From Mycolicibacterium helvum (GTDB lineage: Bacteria; Actinomycetota; Actinomycetes; Mycobacteriales; Mycobacteriaceae), in the NCBI RefSeq assembly GCF_010731895.1, contig NZ_AP022596.1, positions 5,704,001 through 5,768,000 on the forward strand: a stretch of DNA of 64,000 nucleotides, read 5' to 3'. Both the position numbers and the translations under genes were made by a program. The notes beneath the pieces are model-generated. The model did no database searches. It saw only the letters and a program-made list of their open reading frames with translations, and was not told where the DNA came from. Positions 9,287 through 18,229 of the stretch are shown piece by piece (position 1 is the stretch's first letter; each line of letters opens with the position of its first letter).

Positions 9287-10089
9287 TGGCCCGTTCGCTG
9301 GGTCTTGCTCGCTGGGATCTTTTGCGGCCACTGGACATGTTGTCGTCGGTGTGGTCGTCGTCGGCAGTGAGTTCCGGTGCCGCGGTGGCGTATCGGACCC
9401 TGTTCATGACCGTCAAGCGATTGGTGGTGGGGCGCACCCTCACCGTGCGGCTGGACGGTGGGGACGTCACGCTCACCGTCACCGAGTTCGACTCGCGCCT
9501 CGACATTCGGCGCCTTGCGGTCGGACAGTTGCACGATGTGCGGCTGGCCGCCACCGATATACGTTGGGATGAAAGGTATTTCGAGCGCGCCGCGGTCGTC
9601 TTGCGCAATGTCCACCTGCAGCCGGGAATACCTCCGGTGTTGGTAGCTGCACCCGTAGAGGTGAGCATGGACGTCTCGACGCACGCACTCGACGAGGTGT
9701 TCTCCGATGCGCTGCCCCGCTTATCCGGACATGTGGACGACGACGGTGTCGCCCGGTTGCGCTGGGCGCGCCGGCCCGGACTGGGCAGCGTGGAGGTCGA
9801 GGTGGAACTCGACGGCTCCACCCTGTGGCTGCATCCCCGGGCCGTACGGACCAGCCGGCGCCGGTGGCGGCTGCCGGTCAGGACGCCGGCCTACCCGGTG
9901 CGGTTACCGGAGCTGGCCAGCGGCCTCACCCTGTCGAGTCTGTCGTTCGGGCCCGGCACGCTGCACCTGACGGGAAACTTGCCGCTGTGGCGCGCCGAGG
10001 TCCCCACTGGGCGCATCGAGGATGTCCTCACCCAGCTCAGCGCCGTCGGCCTGCCGGTGAATCTGACCGGCTGGCCCCGCCGCAACTAG
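9286..10089 (+). CDS. LmeA-like (DUF2993-type) lipid-binding protein, tentative
   Basis: 267 aa. The ATG at 9286 shares its A with the preceding TAA (TAATG), so it is coupled to the reductase gene. Alternating beta-strand content (TLTVRLDGGDVTLTVTEF..., VEVSMDVSTHALDEVFSDALPRLSGHV) resembles the DUF2993 fold of mycobacterial LmeA, a periplasmic phospholipid-binding protein needed for lipomannan elongation. No clear cleavable signal peptide is seen; residues 16-40 are only moderately hydrophobic. The assignment rests on fold-like patterns and is uncertain. Confidence 0.55.
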   Translation: MARSLGLARWDLLRPLDMLSSVWSSSAVSSGAAVAYRTLFMTVKRLVVGRTLTVRLDGGDVTLTVTEFDSRLDIRRLAVGQLHDVRLAATDIRWDERYFERAAVVLRNVHLQPGIPPVLVAAPVEVSMDVSTHALDEVFSDALPRLSGHVDDDGVARLRWARRPGLGSVEVEVELDGSTLWLHPRAVRTSRRRWRLPVRTPAYPVRLPELASGLTLSSLSFGPGTLHLTGNLPLWRAEVPTGRIEDVLTQLSAVGLPVNLTGWPRRN

Positions 10090-10128
10090 TCCGGCTGCGG
10101 CGGGCCCACCGGCGTTGTCGTTGTCTCT

Positions 10129-10686
10129 TCAGTCCCAGGCTGAGGCGACGGCCTCGGCGACGTCGATGACTTTCGCTTGTTGGGACGCCGGGCTGTCGAT
10201 CTCATCGGCGACGTAGGCCGCGACGAAACGGCGGATCTCGGCGTCGACTCCGGCGAGGATGCGCAGGATCTCGCCGCGCACCGATTTCGACGTCACGTTG
10301 ACGGCGATGTCGGACGACCGCGGCTTGGCGATGTCGATGACCAGCAGCAGCGGTTCGGCCGCGCGCGCCGTGGCCCGCAACGCGATGTCACCGTCGACGG
10401 TGAAACGTTGTTTATCCAGGCGCAGGTCGACGATGAGCTCGATCACCAGCGGGATCCGGACGTTGAAGGTGATGGTGTCCCCCACGCTGCGCCGAGCAAC
10501 CGGTTGCTGGATCTTCACCTTCGCGGTGACCTTGGCCAGCCCGGCCGGTCCCTGTGCCATCGGGCCCATCTCGAACTCGCCGCCGGCGATCTCGGCGAAC
10601 GCCGCGGCAACACGCTCCTCGGTCACCGCTACCTCGAAGAATCGGCGGCCGAATTCCTCGTATGTGACGAAGGTGTGGGTATGCAT
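10129..10686 (-). CDS. conserved protein of unknown function
   Basis: 185 aa, running towards the LmeA-like gene (39 bases between stop codons). No signal peptide, transmembrane helix or catalytic motif. The middle is beta-rich (AKVTAKVKIQQPVARRSVGDTITFNVRIPLVIELIVDLRLDKQRFTVDGDI) with alternating residues like a lipid-binding curved sheet, followed by helices with acidic residues. A TetR gene lies 74 bases upstream on the same strand. I do not recognise the family. Confidence 0.65.
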   Translation of the reverse strand: MHTHTFVTYEEFGRRFFEVAVTEERVAAAFAEIAGGEFEMGPMAQGPAGLAKVTAKVKIQQPVARRSVGDTITFNVRIPLVIELIVDLRLDKQRFTVDGDIALRATARAAEPLLLVIDIAKPRSSDIAVNVTSKSVRGEILRILAGVDAEIRRFVAAYVADEIDSPASQQAKVIDVAEAVASAWD

Positions 10687-10760
10687 AGAGGTCTACCGTC
10701 TCACGCCGGAGGTTGACCGCAGGCCGCGGACCGGTAACAAATCGGGCGTGTCGAGCGGGC

Positions 10761-11288
10761 TCAGTGCTGCGCGATGGCGTGCCACACCAGATCGGCAATG
10801 GCGTCGCAGTAGCTCTCCTCGATGGGATCCTTGGTGTACAGCGCGCGCACATTGATCGGTGCCAGCACCAATTGCATTGCGGCGATCGTGTCGACGCCAG
10901 ACCGTATCTCCCCGCGTTCGGCGGCCCGATCGAACACCGAGCGGATGCTGCTGAAACGCTTGAACCAAAATGCCATGCGGGTGTCGTTGGCGAATGCGGC
11001 ACGGTCATCGACGACCATTGCGCGCAACAGACTCCTGCCGATGTCATTGTTGACCTGACGGCCCACTGCTGCAGCCAACGCCCTCAGATCCGTGCGAAGG
11101 GATCCGGTATCCGGTGAAGTCATGACGTCGTCGCTCCAGTGCACCAATGCATCGAGGGCAAGACTGCTGCCATCACCCCAATACTGGGTGACCAGTGCCT
11201 CGTCGATCTTGTGGCGAGCGCACATGGTCGGGATGTCGAACCGCTCCAAGCCCCACCGGGTCAGCTCGTCATAGGCGGCCGACAACAC
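10761..11288 (-). CDS. TetR-family regulator, N-terminus apparently frameshifted
   Basis: The readable product is 175 aa from a GTG at 11288 and has a TetR-like layout: a helix-turn-helix around LERFDIPTMCARHKIDEALVTQYWGDGSSL, then a helical ligand domain. The first DNA-binding helix is incomplete. Upstream in frame there is no start codon before a stop. An ATG at 11314 in another frame would supply MSPDEVRRTVLSAAYDEL, a normal TetR opening, if the G run at 11307-11310 (C run on the coding strand) had one more base. I therefore suspect a one-base deletion. A shorter functional protein starting at the GTG cannot be excluded. Confidence 0.7.
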   Translation of the reverse strand: MLSAAYDELTRWGLERFDIPTMCARHKIDEALVTQYWGDGSSLALDALVHWSDDVMTSPDTGSLRTDLRALAAAVGRQVNNDIGRSLLRAMVVDDRAAFANDTRMAFWFKRFSSIRSVFDRAAERGEIRSGVDTIAAMQLVLAPINVRALYTKDPIEESYCDAIADLVWHAIAQH

Positions 11289-11523
11289 CGTTCGACGGAC
11301 CTCATCGGGGACATCAGCGTCTACATATTCCGAATCGGCGATTGCTCAACCTCCAATCCGTGCCGGTCTCGTCCACCAGTCAACCACTCTCGCTGGTACG
11401 CCACGACCAGATCCGGCAACGACCACGCCGCGGGCCCTTACGTGGTCATCACCGCGGTGGTGACATTGCTCGCGGTGTTGACGTTGCGCTGGACTGCCGC
11501 CAAACCGCTGCGGGCGCTGGCGA
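11289..11523. other. intergenic stretch between the TetR and dtd genes
   Basis: Besides the likely lost start of the TetR gene (11289-11314), one plus-strand frame ending at 11561 carries a short hydrophobic stretch (VVITAVVTLLAVLTLRW, from about 11442). It has no convincing ribosome site and overlaps dtd, so it is not called as a gene. Nothing else is evident. Confidence 0.4.
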
Positions 11524-11955
11524 TTACAACTCCAGCAGCACCGTTACCGGACCGTCGTTGACCAACTCGACCTGCATGTCGGCGCCGAACACCCCGGTTT
11601 CGACGTGGGCGCCCAATCCGCGCAGGGTATCGGCGAACAACGTGACCAGGGGCTCGGCAACCGGGCCAGGCGCAGCCGCGTTCCAGGTCGGCCTGCGTCC
11701 CTTCGCGGTGTTGGCGTACAGCGTGAACTGACTGACCACCAGGATTGGTGCATCGATGTCGGCTGCCGACCGATCATCGTCGAGAATCCTTAACTGCCAG
11801 AGCTTTTCACCCAGCCGGCGGGCAATGTCGTCGGTGTCGGAATGGGTGACACCGACCAGGGCCAGCAAGCCCTGGTCCGGTGGCCGGATTTCGCCGACCA
11901 CCTGGCCGCCGACCGATACCGACGCCGACGTGACCCGTTGCACCAGCACTCGCAT
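11524..11955 (-). CDS. dtd: D-aminoacyl-tRNA deacylase
   Basis: 143 aa, full family length. It starts with the canonical [15 protein letters not shown] and carries both active-site signatures: SQFTLYA (75-81) and NDGPVT (133-138, the NxGP(V/T) motif). The enzyme removes D-amino acids and glycine mischarged on tRNA, protecting translation in the cytoplasm. It lies 27 bases downstream of the aldehyde dehydrogenase gene on the same strand, but it is a housekeeping gene and is unlikely to belong to the catabolic pathway. Confidence 0.95.
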   Translation of the reverse strand: MRVLVQRVTSASVSVGGQVVGEIRPPDQGLLALVGVTHSDTDDIARRLGEKLWQLRILDDDRSAADIDAPILVVSQFTLYANTAKGRRPTWNAAAPGPVAEPLVTLFADTLRGLGAHVETGVFGADMQVELVNDGPVTVLLEL

Positions 11956-11982
11956 GAGCGCCGATGCTAACGGGCGATAGCG

Positions 11983-13419
11983 CTACTCGCTGGCGCCGGC
12001 CGGCGAGTAACCCAGGATCGCCTTGGTCTCCAGGAAGTCCTCGAAGCCTTCTTCGCCCCACTCTCGGCCGTTGCCACTGGTCTTATAGCCACCGAACGGG
12101 ACCTTGATGTCGAACGCGTGGTTGATCGCGACGGCACCGGCCCGGATCCGCCGCGCCAGAGCCCGCGCCTGGTCCAGGTCGGCTCCCGAGACGTACCCGT
12201 AGAGGCCGTAGTCGGTGTCGTTGCCGATCTCGACGGCCTCGTCCAGGTCGTCGTAGCCGAGGATGCACAACACCGGCCCGAAGATCTCCTCGCGCGCGAT
12301 GGTCATGTCGTTGTTGACGTCGGCGAATACCGTCGGGCGCACGTAGTAGCCCTGGGTCAGCCCCTCGGGGCGGCCCGGTCCGCCGGCGACCACCGTCGCA
12401 CCCTCGTCGATCCCTTTCTGGATCAGCCCCTGCACCTTGTCGAACTGCATTCGCGAGGCCACCGGTCCGATCGCCGAGCTGTCGGCCAGGTCACCGACCT
12501 TGACGCCTTCGGCGGTGGCCCGGGCCACGGCGGCGGCTTCGTTGATCCGGGACTTGGGCACGAGCATGCGGGACGGCGCGTTACAGCTCTGTCCGGAGTT
12601 CATCATCATCACCGCGACACCCGCGGCGACGCTCTGGCTGAAGGCCTCGTCGTCGAGCACGATATTCGGGCTCTTTCCGCCGAGTTCCTGGGCCACCCGC
12701 TTGACCGTCGGTGCGGCATTGCGCGCCACTTCGATCCCGGCGCGCGTCGAACCGGTGAACGAGACCATGTCGATGCCGGGATGGCTGGACAGGGCTGCGC
12801 CGACACCCGGTCCGTCACCGAAGACCATGTTGTACACCCCGGCGGGAAGCCCGGCGGCGTCGATGATTTCGGTGAAGATCTGCCCGGAGAAGGGTGCAAC
12901 CTCCGACGGCTTGAGCACCATGGTGCAGCCGGCCGCCAACGCCGGGAACACCTTGCAGGCGATCTGGTTTATCGGCCAGTTCCACGGTGTGATCAGACCG
13001 CACACCCCGATCGGCTCCTTGACCACCATGCTCTCGCCGCGCTGTTCGTCGAAGCTGTAGTTCTTCAGGACGTCGATGGCGGTCGACAGGTGACCGAGAC
13101 CCATCATCACCTGCGGCCCGGCGGCCAGCGACGGGGGCGCGCCCATTTCCTCGTGCACCGCGTCGGCGAGATCGCCGGCGCGCTTCTGGTACTGGTCGAG
13201 GATGGCCTGCAGCACATCGAGGCGATCTTCACGAGTGGACTGCGACCAGGTGTTGAACGCCTTGCGGGCGCCCTTGACGGCCTTGTCGACGTCGGCGCCG
13301 GAGCCGATGGCGATCTTGCCGCCGACCTGCTCGAGTGTGGGGTTGTCGACGTCTAGGGTCCGCAGCTCGACCGGATCAACCCACTGGCCATCGATATAGA
13401 ACTTCAGATATTCGCGCAT
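11983..13419 (-). CDS. NAD(P)-dependent aldehyde dehydrogenase
   Basis: 478 aa with the standard ALDH residues: Asn147 in TPWNWPIN, GSTRAG (223-228) for the cofactor, general base Glu245 in QELGGKSPN, and catalytic Cys279 in NSGQSCNAPSR. It oxidises an aldehyde to an acid. It is the last of eleven closely spaced genes and follows the ThDP enzyme by 27 bases. An aldehyde or acyl product from C-C cleavage by that enzyme is the natural substrate candidate, but substrate class cannot be read from the sequence. Confidence 0.93.
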   Translation of the reverse strand: MREYLKFYIDGQWVDPVELRTLDVDNPTLEQVGGKIAIGSGADVDKAVKGARKAFNTWSQSTREDRLDVLQAILDQYQKRAGDLADAVHEEMGAPPSLAAGPQVMMGLGHLSTAIDVLKNYSFDEQRGESMVVKEPIGVCGLITPWNWPINQIACKVFPALAAGCTMVLKPSEVAPFSGQIFTEIIDAAGLPAGVYNMVFGDGPGVGAALSSHPGIDMVSFTGSTRAGIEVARNAAPTVKRVAQELGGKSPNIVLDDEAFSQSVAAGVAVMMMNSGQSCNAPSRMLVPKSRINEAAAVARATAEGVKVGDLADSSAIGPVASRMQFDKVQGLIQKGIDEGATVVAGGPGRPEGLTQGYYVRPTVFADVNNDMTIAREEIFGPVLCILGYDDLDEAVEIGNDTDYGLYGYVSGADLDQARALARRIRAGAVAINHAFDIKVPFGGYKTSGNGREWGEEGFEDFLETKAILGYSPAGASE

Positions 13420-13446
13420 GGAAACATCCTCCTCAATCTCGACGGG

Positions 13447-15162
13447 TTATTGGGTGCCTTCGGCGTACCAGGTCCGGAATCGGTCGTACTTCGGCATCTC
13501 CTCGGAGTTCGCCTTCGGATCGATGCACACGTGCACGACACCGACTTTGCCGCTCGCGTAGGCGCGGGCGATCGCCGGGCCAATCTCGGATTCCTTCTCG
13601 ACGTACTCGCCGTGGCACCCGAAGCCCTCGGCGATCTTGTCCATCCGGACGTCCTTGCTCCAGTGCACGCCGGGCTGTGGGGACGGCTGACTGAACGTGC
13701 GCTTGTAGACGCCCACTTCGAGGCCCCACTGATGGTCCACGCCGACCACGCACACCAACGGCAGGTTGAGCCGGGCCGCGGTCTCCAATTCGGCGATGTG
13801 GAACAGGAACGCCGAGTCACTGGTCAGCAGCATGACCGGACGCTTGCCGCCCTCGGCGACCGAGGCGCCCACCGCGTACGGCAGGCCTGTGCCCAGGTGT
13901 CCGAAGTTCTGGTTCCAGATCACGTCCCGGGGCTTGGTCTGCGAATACGTCCAACCGAAGATGACGGTCGCGCCGCCGTCGCGCACCATGATGCCGTCCT
14001 GCGCGCACTCGTCGAATGCCTTGGTGGCTTCGACGACGTAGCGCGCCGGATGGATTGGCGAGCGTCCGGACGGTGCCTCCTCGGCCACCCTGGCAATCTC
14101 CGCGGCGTCGGCCGTCACCAGCGCCTTGAGATTGGCCGACGGGGCACGCGGAGTGTCCCGAAGCGCATCGACCAGTTGCGGCACCACGCCACGCAGATCG
14201 CCCACCAACGCCACGTCGACAGGCCGGTTGACCCCGATGGCGGTCGGATCCTGCTCGACGTACACCCATTTGCGGGTCGCATTGTTAGCAGCCCAATGCT
14301 GAGTTCGGCCGTAGTGCATGGGTTCACCGAGTTCGGTTCCCAGTGCGACGCACAGGTCGGATTCCTCGACGGCCTCGTTGGCGGCCGGGGAGAACAGGTA
14401 CGGGAACGTCCGGTCCTGCAGGCCCGGGATGAACGACGTGCCGCCGGAGGTCTGGATCACCGGGCAGGCCATCAGCTCGGCCAGTTCCTTGACCTGCTGC
14501 TGGGTCCGCGAGGTATGCACGCCGTGGCCCACCAGCAGCACCGGGCTTGTGGCCGCGCGGATCAGCTTGACCGCCTCGGCCACCTCGCGGGCACCGGCGC
14601 CCTGGTTGACCAGCCGATAGCTGGACGGCGCGGGGGCGGCCTCGACGTCAAGTTCTTCGAGGATCACGTGCGACGGGAACTCGACGTAGGTCGGCCCCGG
14701 CGTGCCCGACATCGCCTTGCGGATCGCCTCGTGGATGATCTCGTCGGTCTGATCGGCGTACTCGATGGAGCTGCTGTACTTCACCGACGCGGCGAAAAGC
14801 GGTTCCTGCTGGACGAATTGGATGCGGCCGCGCCGGACCCGGCGCTCGGTGACGCGGGCCCGCTGCCCGCCCAGGAAGATCACCGGTGAGTTCTCGACGA
14901 GTGCGCACTGGATCGCGCCGGCGATGTTGGCCATCCCCGGACCGAGTGTGCCGATGCACAGGCCTGGTTTGCCCGTCATCCGCGACGCCGCCTCGGCCAT
15001 GAAGCCCGCACTCAGCTCGTGGTGCGGCGCCACCACCGACCAGCCGCGTGCGTCGGCCTCGGTTAACATGTGCACGAAGTTCGGGTCCGGAATTCCGAAC
15101 AATGTGTTGACACCCTCGGCCTCGAACAGGTCGAGAATGCGCTTGTAGACCGGTACACCCAT
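13447..15162 (-). CDS. thiamine diphosphate enzyme of the acetolactate synthase / 2-hydroxyacyl-CoA lyase type
   Basis: 571 aa with the three ThDP-enzyme domains. The cofactor-activating Glu49 is present (HHELSAGFMAEAAS). The metal/diphosphate motif is unusual: SDSAF (448-452) replaces GDG, and the usual NN is VD (475-476). The flanking pattern DSAF...ELETAARLNLPLV resembles oxalyl-CoA decarboxylase and 2-hydroxyacyl-CoA lyase more than true acetolactate synthase. A C-C lyase acting on a CoA thioester would fit the surrounding acyl-CoA genes. It sits between an acyl-CoA dehydrogenase gene (19 bases away) and an aldehyde dehydrogenase gene. Confidence 0.85.
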   Translation of the reverse strand: MGVPVYKRILDLFEAEGVNTLFGIPDPNFVHMLTEADARGWSVVAPHHELSAGFMAEAASRMTGKPGLCIGTLGPGMANIAGAIQCALVENSPVIFLGGQRARVTERRVRRGRIQFVQQEPLFAASVKYSSSIEYADQTDEIIHEAIRKAMSGTPGPTYVEFPSHVILEELDVEAAPAPSSYRLVNQGAGAREVAEAVKLIRAATSPVLLVGHGVHTSRTQQQVKELAELMACPVIQTSGGTSFIPGLQDRTFPYLFSPAANEAVEESDLCVALGTELGEPMHYGRTQHWAANNATRKWVYVEQDPTAIGVNRPVDVALVGDLRGVVPQLVDALRDTPRAPSANLKALVTADAAEIARVAEEAPSGRSPIHPARYVVEATKAFDECAQDGIMVRDGGATVIFGWTYSQTKPRDVIWNQNFGHLGTGLPYAVGASVAEGGKRPVMLLTSDSAFLFHIAELETAARLNLPLVCVVGVDHQWGLEVGVYKRTFSQPSPQPGVHWSKDVRMDKIAEGFGCHGEYVEKESEIGPAIARAYASGKVGVVHVCIDPKANSEEMPKYDRFRTWYAEGTQ

Positions 15163-15181
15163 GCGAAACTCCTTGATTGCT

Positions 15182-16135
15182 TTACAGATAACGTTGGGAA
15201 AGCTCTTTGCGATACGACGCAGGCGAACCGAACAGCGAACGGTTCAGCGCGGCCCGCTTCAGGTAGACGTGGATGCCGCTCTCCCACGTATAGCCGATAC
15301 CACCGTGCAGTTGCATGGCCTTGCCGACGACGTCGACCGCGGCGGCGCACGCGTATGACTTCGCCATCGCCGCTGCGACGCTGGTGTCTGGTTGGTTCTC
15401 CGCGACGGCTTGTACTGCGGCACTTACCAGTTGCCGAGAGACAGCGATTGCGACGTGCATATCGGCACAGGCGTGTTTGACAGCCTGGAAGGAGCCGATG
15501 GGCCTGCCGAACTGCTCACGCACCTTCACATAGGCAACAGTCGCGGCAAGCATGGCCTCGGCCACCCCGAGACTGTCGCAGGCCACTGCGACGGCCGCCC
15601 GGTCACGGACGCGGCGGGCCTGGGCGTGCGGATCCCCAGCGAACCGATGCACGTGCACAACCCCGCCCGCGGTCACGGCGGCCAGCCTGCGCGTCTCGTC
15701 CAGGACGGGCCGTGGGGTGACGGTCATGTGCGCCTCGACCACCGTGTCGGCGTCGATCATCAAGATCCGGTCGGCGCCCTGCGCGTCGGGCACAAAATCG
15801 AACGGCGCGAAGGCGACGGCCACCCGGGTGGCTCCAGAGGCGATATCGGCCAGCAACCGGTCACGGGTATCGCTGGGCTGCAGGGCATTTACCGCGCCGA
15901 CGGCCAGCACAGCGCTGCCGAGGAAGCTGTTGGCGCTGGCCGCGCGGCCGATCGCCTCACAGATGACGGCGACCTCGGCAAAGGTCGCCCCGGCGCCGCC
16001 GAGGTGTTCGGGCACCTCGAGCCCGGCCCACCCCGCCGAGGCGATCGCCGGCCACGCGACCGACCTGTCCTTGGCGAGCAGGTCACCCGCCACCGCGCGC
16101 AGCTCGGCGTGGAATTCGTCGAATTGCCCTGCCAT
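15182..16135 (-). CDS. acyl-CoA dehydrogenase, short subunit (FadE-like)
   Basis: 317 aa from the ATG at 16135; the open frame continues upstream into the preceding gene. Shorter than a usual 380-390 aa acyl-CoA dehydrogenase. It keeps the family core (AGLEVPEHLGGAGATFAEVAVICEAIGR, REQFGRPIGSFQAVKHACADM) and a C-terminal GGIGYTWESGIHVYLKR, where the Glu is a plausible catalytic base. It lies 25 bases after the 390-aa gene. Mycobacterial steroid catabolism uses adjacent genes encoding heterotetrameric acyl-CoA dehydrogenases, and this short/long pairing has the same look. The enzyme would introduce an alpha-beta double bond into a bulky acyl-CoA. Confidence 0.88.
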   Translation of the reverse strand: MAGQFDEFHAELRAVAGDLLAKDRSVAWPAIASAGWAGLEVPEHLGGAGATFAEVAVICEAIGRAASANSFLGSAVLAVGAVNALQPSDTRDRLLADIASGATRVAVAFAPFDFVPDAQGADRILMIDADTVVEAHMTVTPRPVLDETRRLAAVTAGGVVHVHRFAGDPHAQARRVRDRAAVAVACDSLGVAEAMLAATVAYVKVREQFGRPIGSFQAVKHACADMHVAIAVSRQLVSAAVQAVAENQPDTSVAAAMAKSYACAAAVDVVGKAMQLHGGIGYTWESGIHVYLKRAALNRSLFGSPASYRKELSQRYL

Positions 16136-16160
16136 CACACTCTGCCTGATTCTCGCGGTC

Positions 16161-17333
16161 TCACAAGGCCCCGCTCGGACTCGGCTCGCGCGGCAGGCCG
16201 AGGCCACGTTCGGCGATGATGGTGCGCTGGATCTCGCTGGCGCCGCCCGGGATCGTCCATTCCCAGGAGCCGATGAAGTCCAGCAGCCACGATCCGGATT
16301 CCCAGCCGCTGGACGCCGGTTTGGTGAGGTGAGTGTGGGCGGCCATACCGCCGATCTCGGTCCCGAAATCGGTCATCCGCTGGAGCAATTCGCTGTAGTA
16401 CAACTTGACCACCGAGGCCTCGGCCGGTCCGACCGAGCCTGCCTCGCTGTGCTGCACCAACTCGCGGCACAGACCACGGAGGCCGGCGATCTCGATCTCG
16501 AACTGCGCCAGCCGGTCGGCGACCAGCGGATCGTCGATTGGCTGGCACTCTTGCACCAGCCAGCGGAAACCCGCATTGCCCAGCCGCTCGGCCAGTTCCA
16601 GCATGGTCATGCCCCGTTCGGCGCCGAGCGTGGCCTGCGCGACCTGCCAGCCCTGGTTCTCCGCGCCGATCAGGTTGGCTACCGGGATTTCCACCCCGTC
16701 GAGGAAGATCTCGCAGAAGTGCGACTCACCGACGGCATTGCGGATCGGTCGCACGTCGATGCCCGGGCTGCTCATGTCGAGCAGAAAGTAGGAGATACCC
16801 TGTCGCTTGGGGGCGTCGGGATCGGTGCGGGCCAGCAGCAAGCACCAGTCCGCGTGTAATCCCCCACTGGCCCAGAGCTTTTGCCCGTCCACGACAAATG
16901 TGCCCCCCGCCCGCCGCGCGGTGGTGCGAAGGGCGGCCAGGTCGGATCCGGCCTCGGGTTCGGAGAACCCCTGGACCCAGATCTCGCCGTCGAGGATCGC
17001 GGGGAGATGGCGTTGCCGTTGTTCTTCGGTTCCCGCGACCAACAGGGTGGATGCGGCGTGGTGGATGCCGACGAAGGCCAGGACCAGGCGCGGGGCGTCA
17101 TGGGCGGCCAGTTCGGAGTACAACACGATCTGCTCGTCGACCGGCATACCACCGCCCCACTGCGCCGGCCAGTGCGGCACAGCGAAGCCTGCGGCGTGCA
17201 GTTCGGCGAACCAAGCTTTTTGGAACGCCGCAAACTCCTCATCCGTGGCGCCGGTTTGGCTGGCTCGCCAGTCGGTCGGCACGTGCGTCTCGCACCACGC
17301 TCGGACTCCCGCCCGAAAGTCGTCCAGGCTCAC
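16161..17333 (-). CDS. acyl-CoA dehydrogenase, long subunit (FadE-like)
   Basis: 390 aa, full length. Shows the N-terminal helical domain (PHWPAQWGGGMPVDEQIVLYSELA), the FAD/beta domain (QGFSEPEAGSDLAALRTTARR) and a C-terminal FAD-contacting GGASEIQRTIIAERGLGLP. At the usual catalytic-Glu region it reads FIGSWEWTIPGG. It overlaps the preceding short subunit gene by four bases (ATGA). Proposed to form a mixed complex with one of the flanking short subunits. Confidence 0.9.
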   Translation of the reverse strand: MSLDDFRAGVRAWCETHVPTDWRASQTGATDEEFAAFQKAWFAELHAAGFAVPHWPAQWGGGMPVDEQIVLYSELAAHDAPRLVLAFVGIHHAASTLLVAGTEEQRQRHLPAILDGEIWVQGFSEPEAGSDLAALRTTARRAGGTFVVDGQKLWASGGLHADWCLLLARTDPDAPKRQGISYFLLDMSSPGIDVRPIRNAVGESHFCEIFLDGVEIPVANLIGAENQGWQVAQATLGAERGMTMLELAERLGNAGFRWLVQECQPIDDPLVADRLAQFEIEIAGLRGLCRELVQHSEAGSVGPAEASVVKLYYSELLQRMTDFGTEIGGMAAHTHLTKPASSGWESGSWLLDFIGSWEWTIPGGASEIQRTIIAERGLGLPREPSPSGAL

Positions 17334-18229
17334 GCGAACAGCCCTGTCAGCCCCTGCCGGCCGAGTCGGCGCGTCAGGTGATCGCGGGTGGCCGACAGGC
17401 CGAACGGAAGCCGGCGTAACGGCTGGCTGTACTTGGACAGCCAGGACAAGGTGGTCTCGTCGCAGAAGCCGACGGCCCCATGCAGCTGGTGGCAGACCCG
17501 GAACACGACCTCGGCAGCCTCGATGGCGGCCAGCCTAAGCGCCAGCGCGTCCTCGGTATTGCCGCTCCACAGCGCGTGTTTGGCAAGGACCTCGACACCA
17601 CTGCGCTCCACTTCCGCATCGGTGAGCTGGAACTGCACCCCCTGGAACGCCGACAACGGCTGGCCGAACTGCTTGCGCAACGTGACGTGGGCAATCGTGA
17701 GTTCGATGGCGCGGTCCAGCATGCCGAGTAGGGTCCAGCACGGCAACACCAGGCCGAGTGCCACATCATTCGCACCGTGGGCATCGATCGGTGTCAGCTC
17801 CAGCGCGACCGCGAAACCCGGACCCACGGCATTCGTCGGAACCGCCGTGCCGCGGACGCCGTCGAGAGTGACGCTGACCCAGCGGTTTCCGAGACCGGTG
17901 ACCGCCGCCTCCGGGGCAACGTCGGACACCACCAGCAGCCCGTCGGCGTCGAGGTCGGTCGGTCTTGCCAGCCGTTCGGCCAACGGGTAAGGCAGCGCCC
18001 AATAGCCGGCGCTGCGGCACAGCGCGGCCGCCGCCTCGGCCGATTCCGGGTCGGTGCGCACATCGAGTTCGAAGGCGCCCAGGTCGGTCAGCACCGGAGC
18101 CACCAGAGCCTCGCGATCACCGGGTTTGGCCTCGGCCTGCTGAATCAACGCATCCCCACCGGCAGCCTCGAAGGCGCGTAAGGCCTGGCGGCCGTATTCG
18201 GCGGCGTCGTCGGAAAGTTCGAGGATCAT
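17330..18229 (-). CDS. acyl-CoA dehydrogenase, short divergent subunit
   Basis: 299 aa. Recognisable by the C-terminal helical domain (LRKQFGQPLSAFQGVQFQLTDAEVE and VFRVCHQLHGAVGFCDETTLSWLSKYSQPLRRLPFG). The N-terminal half is diverged (LSDDAAEYGRQALRAFEAAGG) and the FAD-binding beta domain is degenerate. This is typical of the non-FAD-binding partner in heteromeric FadE complexes. It overlaps both neighbours by four bases, giving an unbroken coupled run of three acyl-CoA dehydrogenase genes. Confidence 0.85.
   Translation of the reverse strand: MILELSDDAAEYGRQALRAFEAAGGDALIQQAEAKPGDREALVAPVLTDLGAFELDVRTDPESAEAAAALCRSAGYWALPYPLAERLARPTDLDADGLLVVSDVAPEAAVTGLGNRWVSVTLDGVRGTAVPTNAVGPGFAVALELTPIDAHGANDVALGLVLPCWTLLGMLDRAIELTIAHVTLRKQFGQPLSAFQGVQFQLTDAEVERSGVEVLAKHALWSGNTEDALALRLAAIEAAEVVFRVCHQLHGAVGFCDETTLSWLSKYSQPLRRLPFGLSATRDHLTRRLGRQGLTGLFA

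Noticed and set aside
11440..11561. Short plus-strand hydrophobic frame (VVITAVVTLLAVLTLRW)
   Set aside because: No ribosome site; overlaps the end of dtd on the other strand; too little support.
12118..13356. Long plus-strand open frame opposite the aldehyde dehydrogenase gene
   Set aside because: His/Arg-rich shadow typical of GC-rich antisense frames, without any domain or ribosome site.
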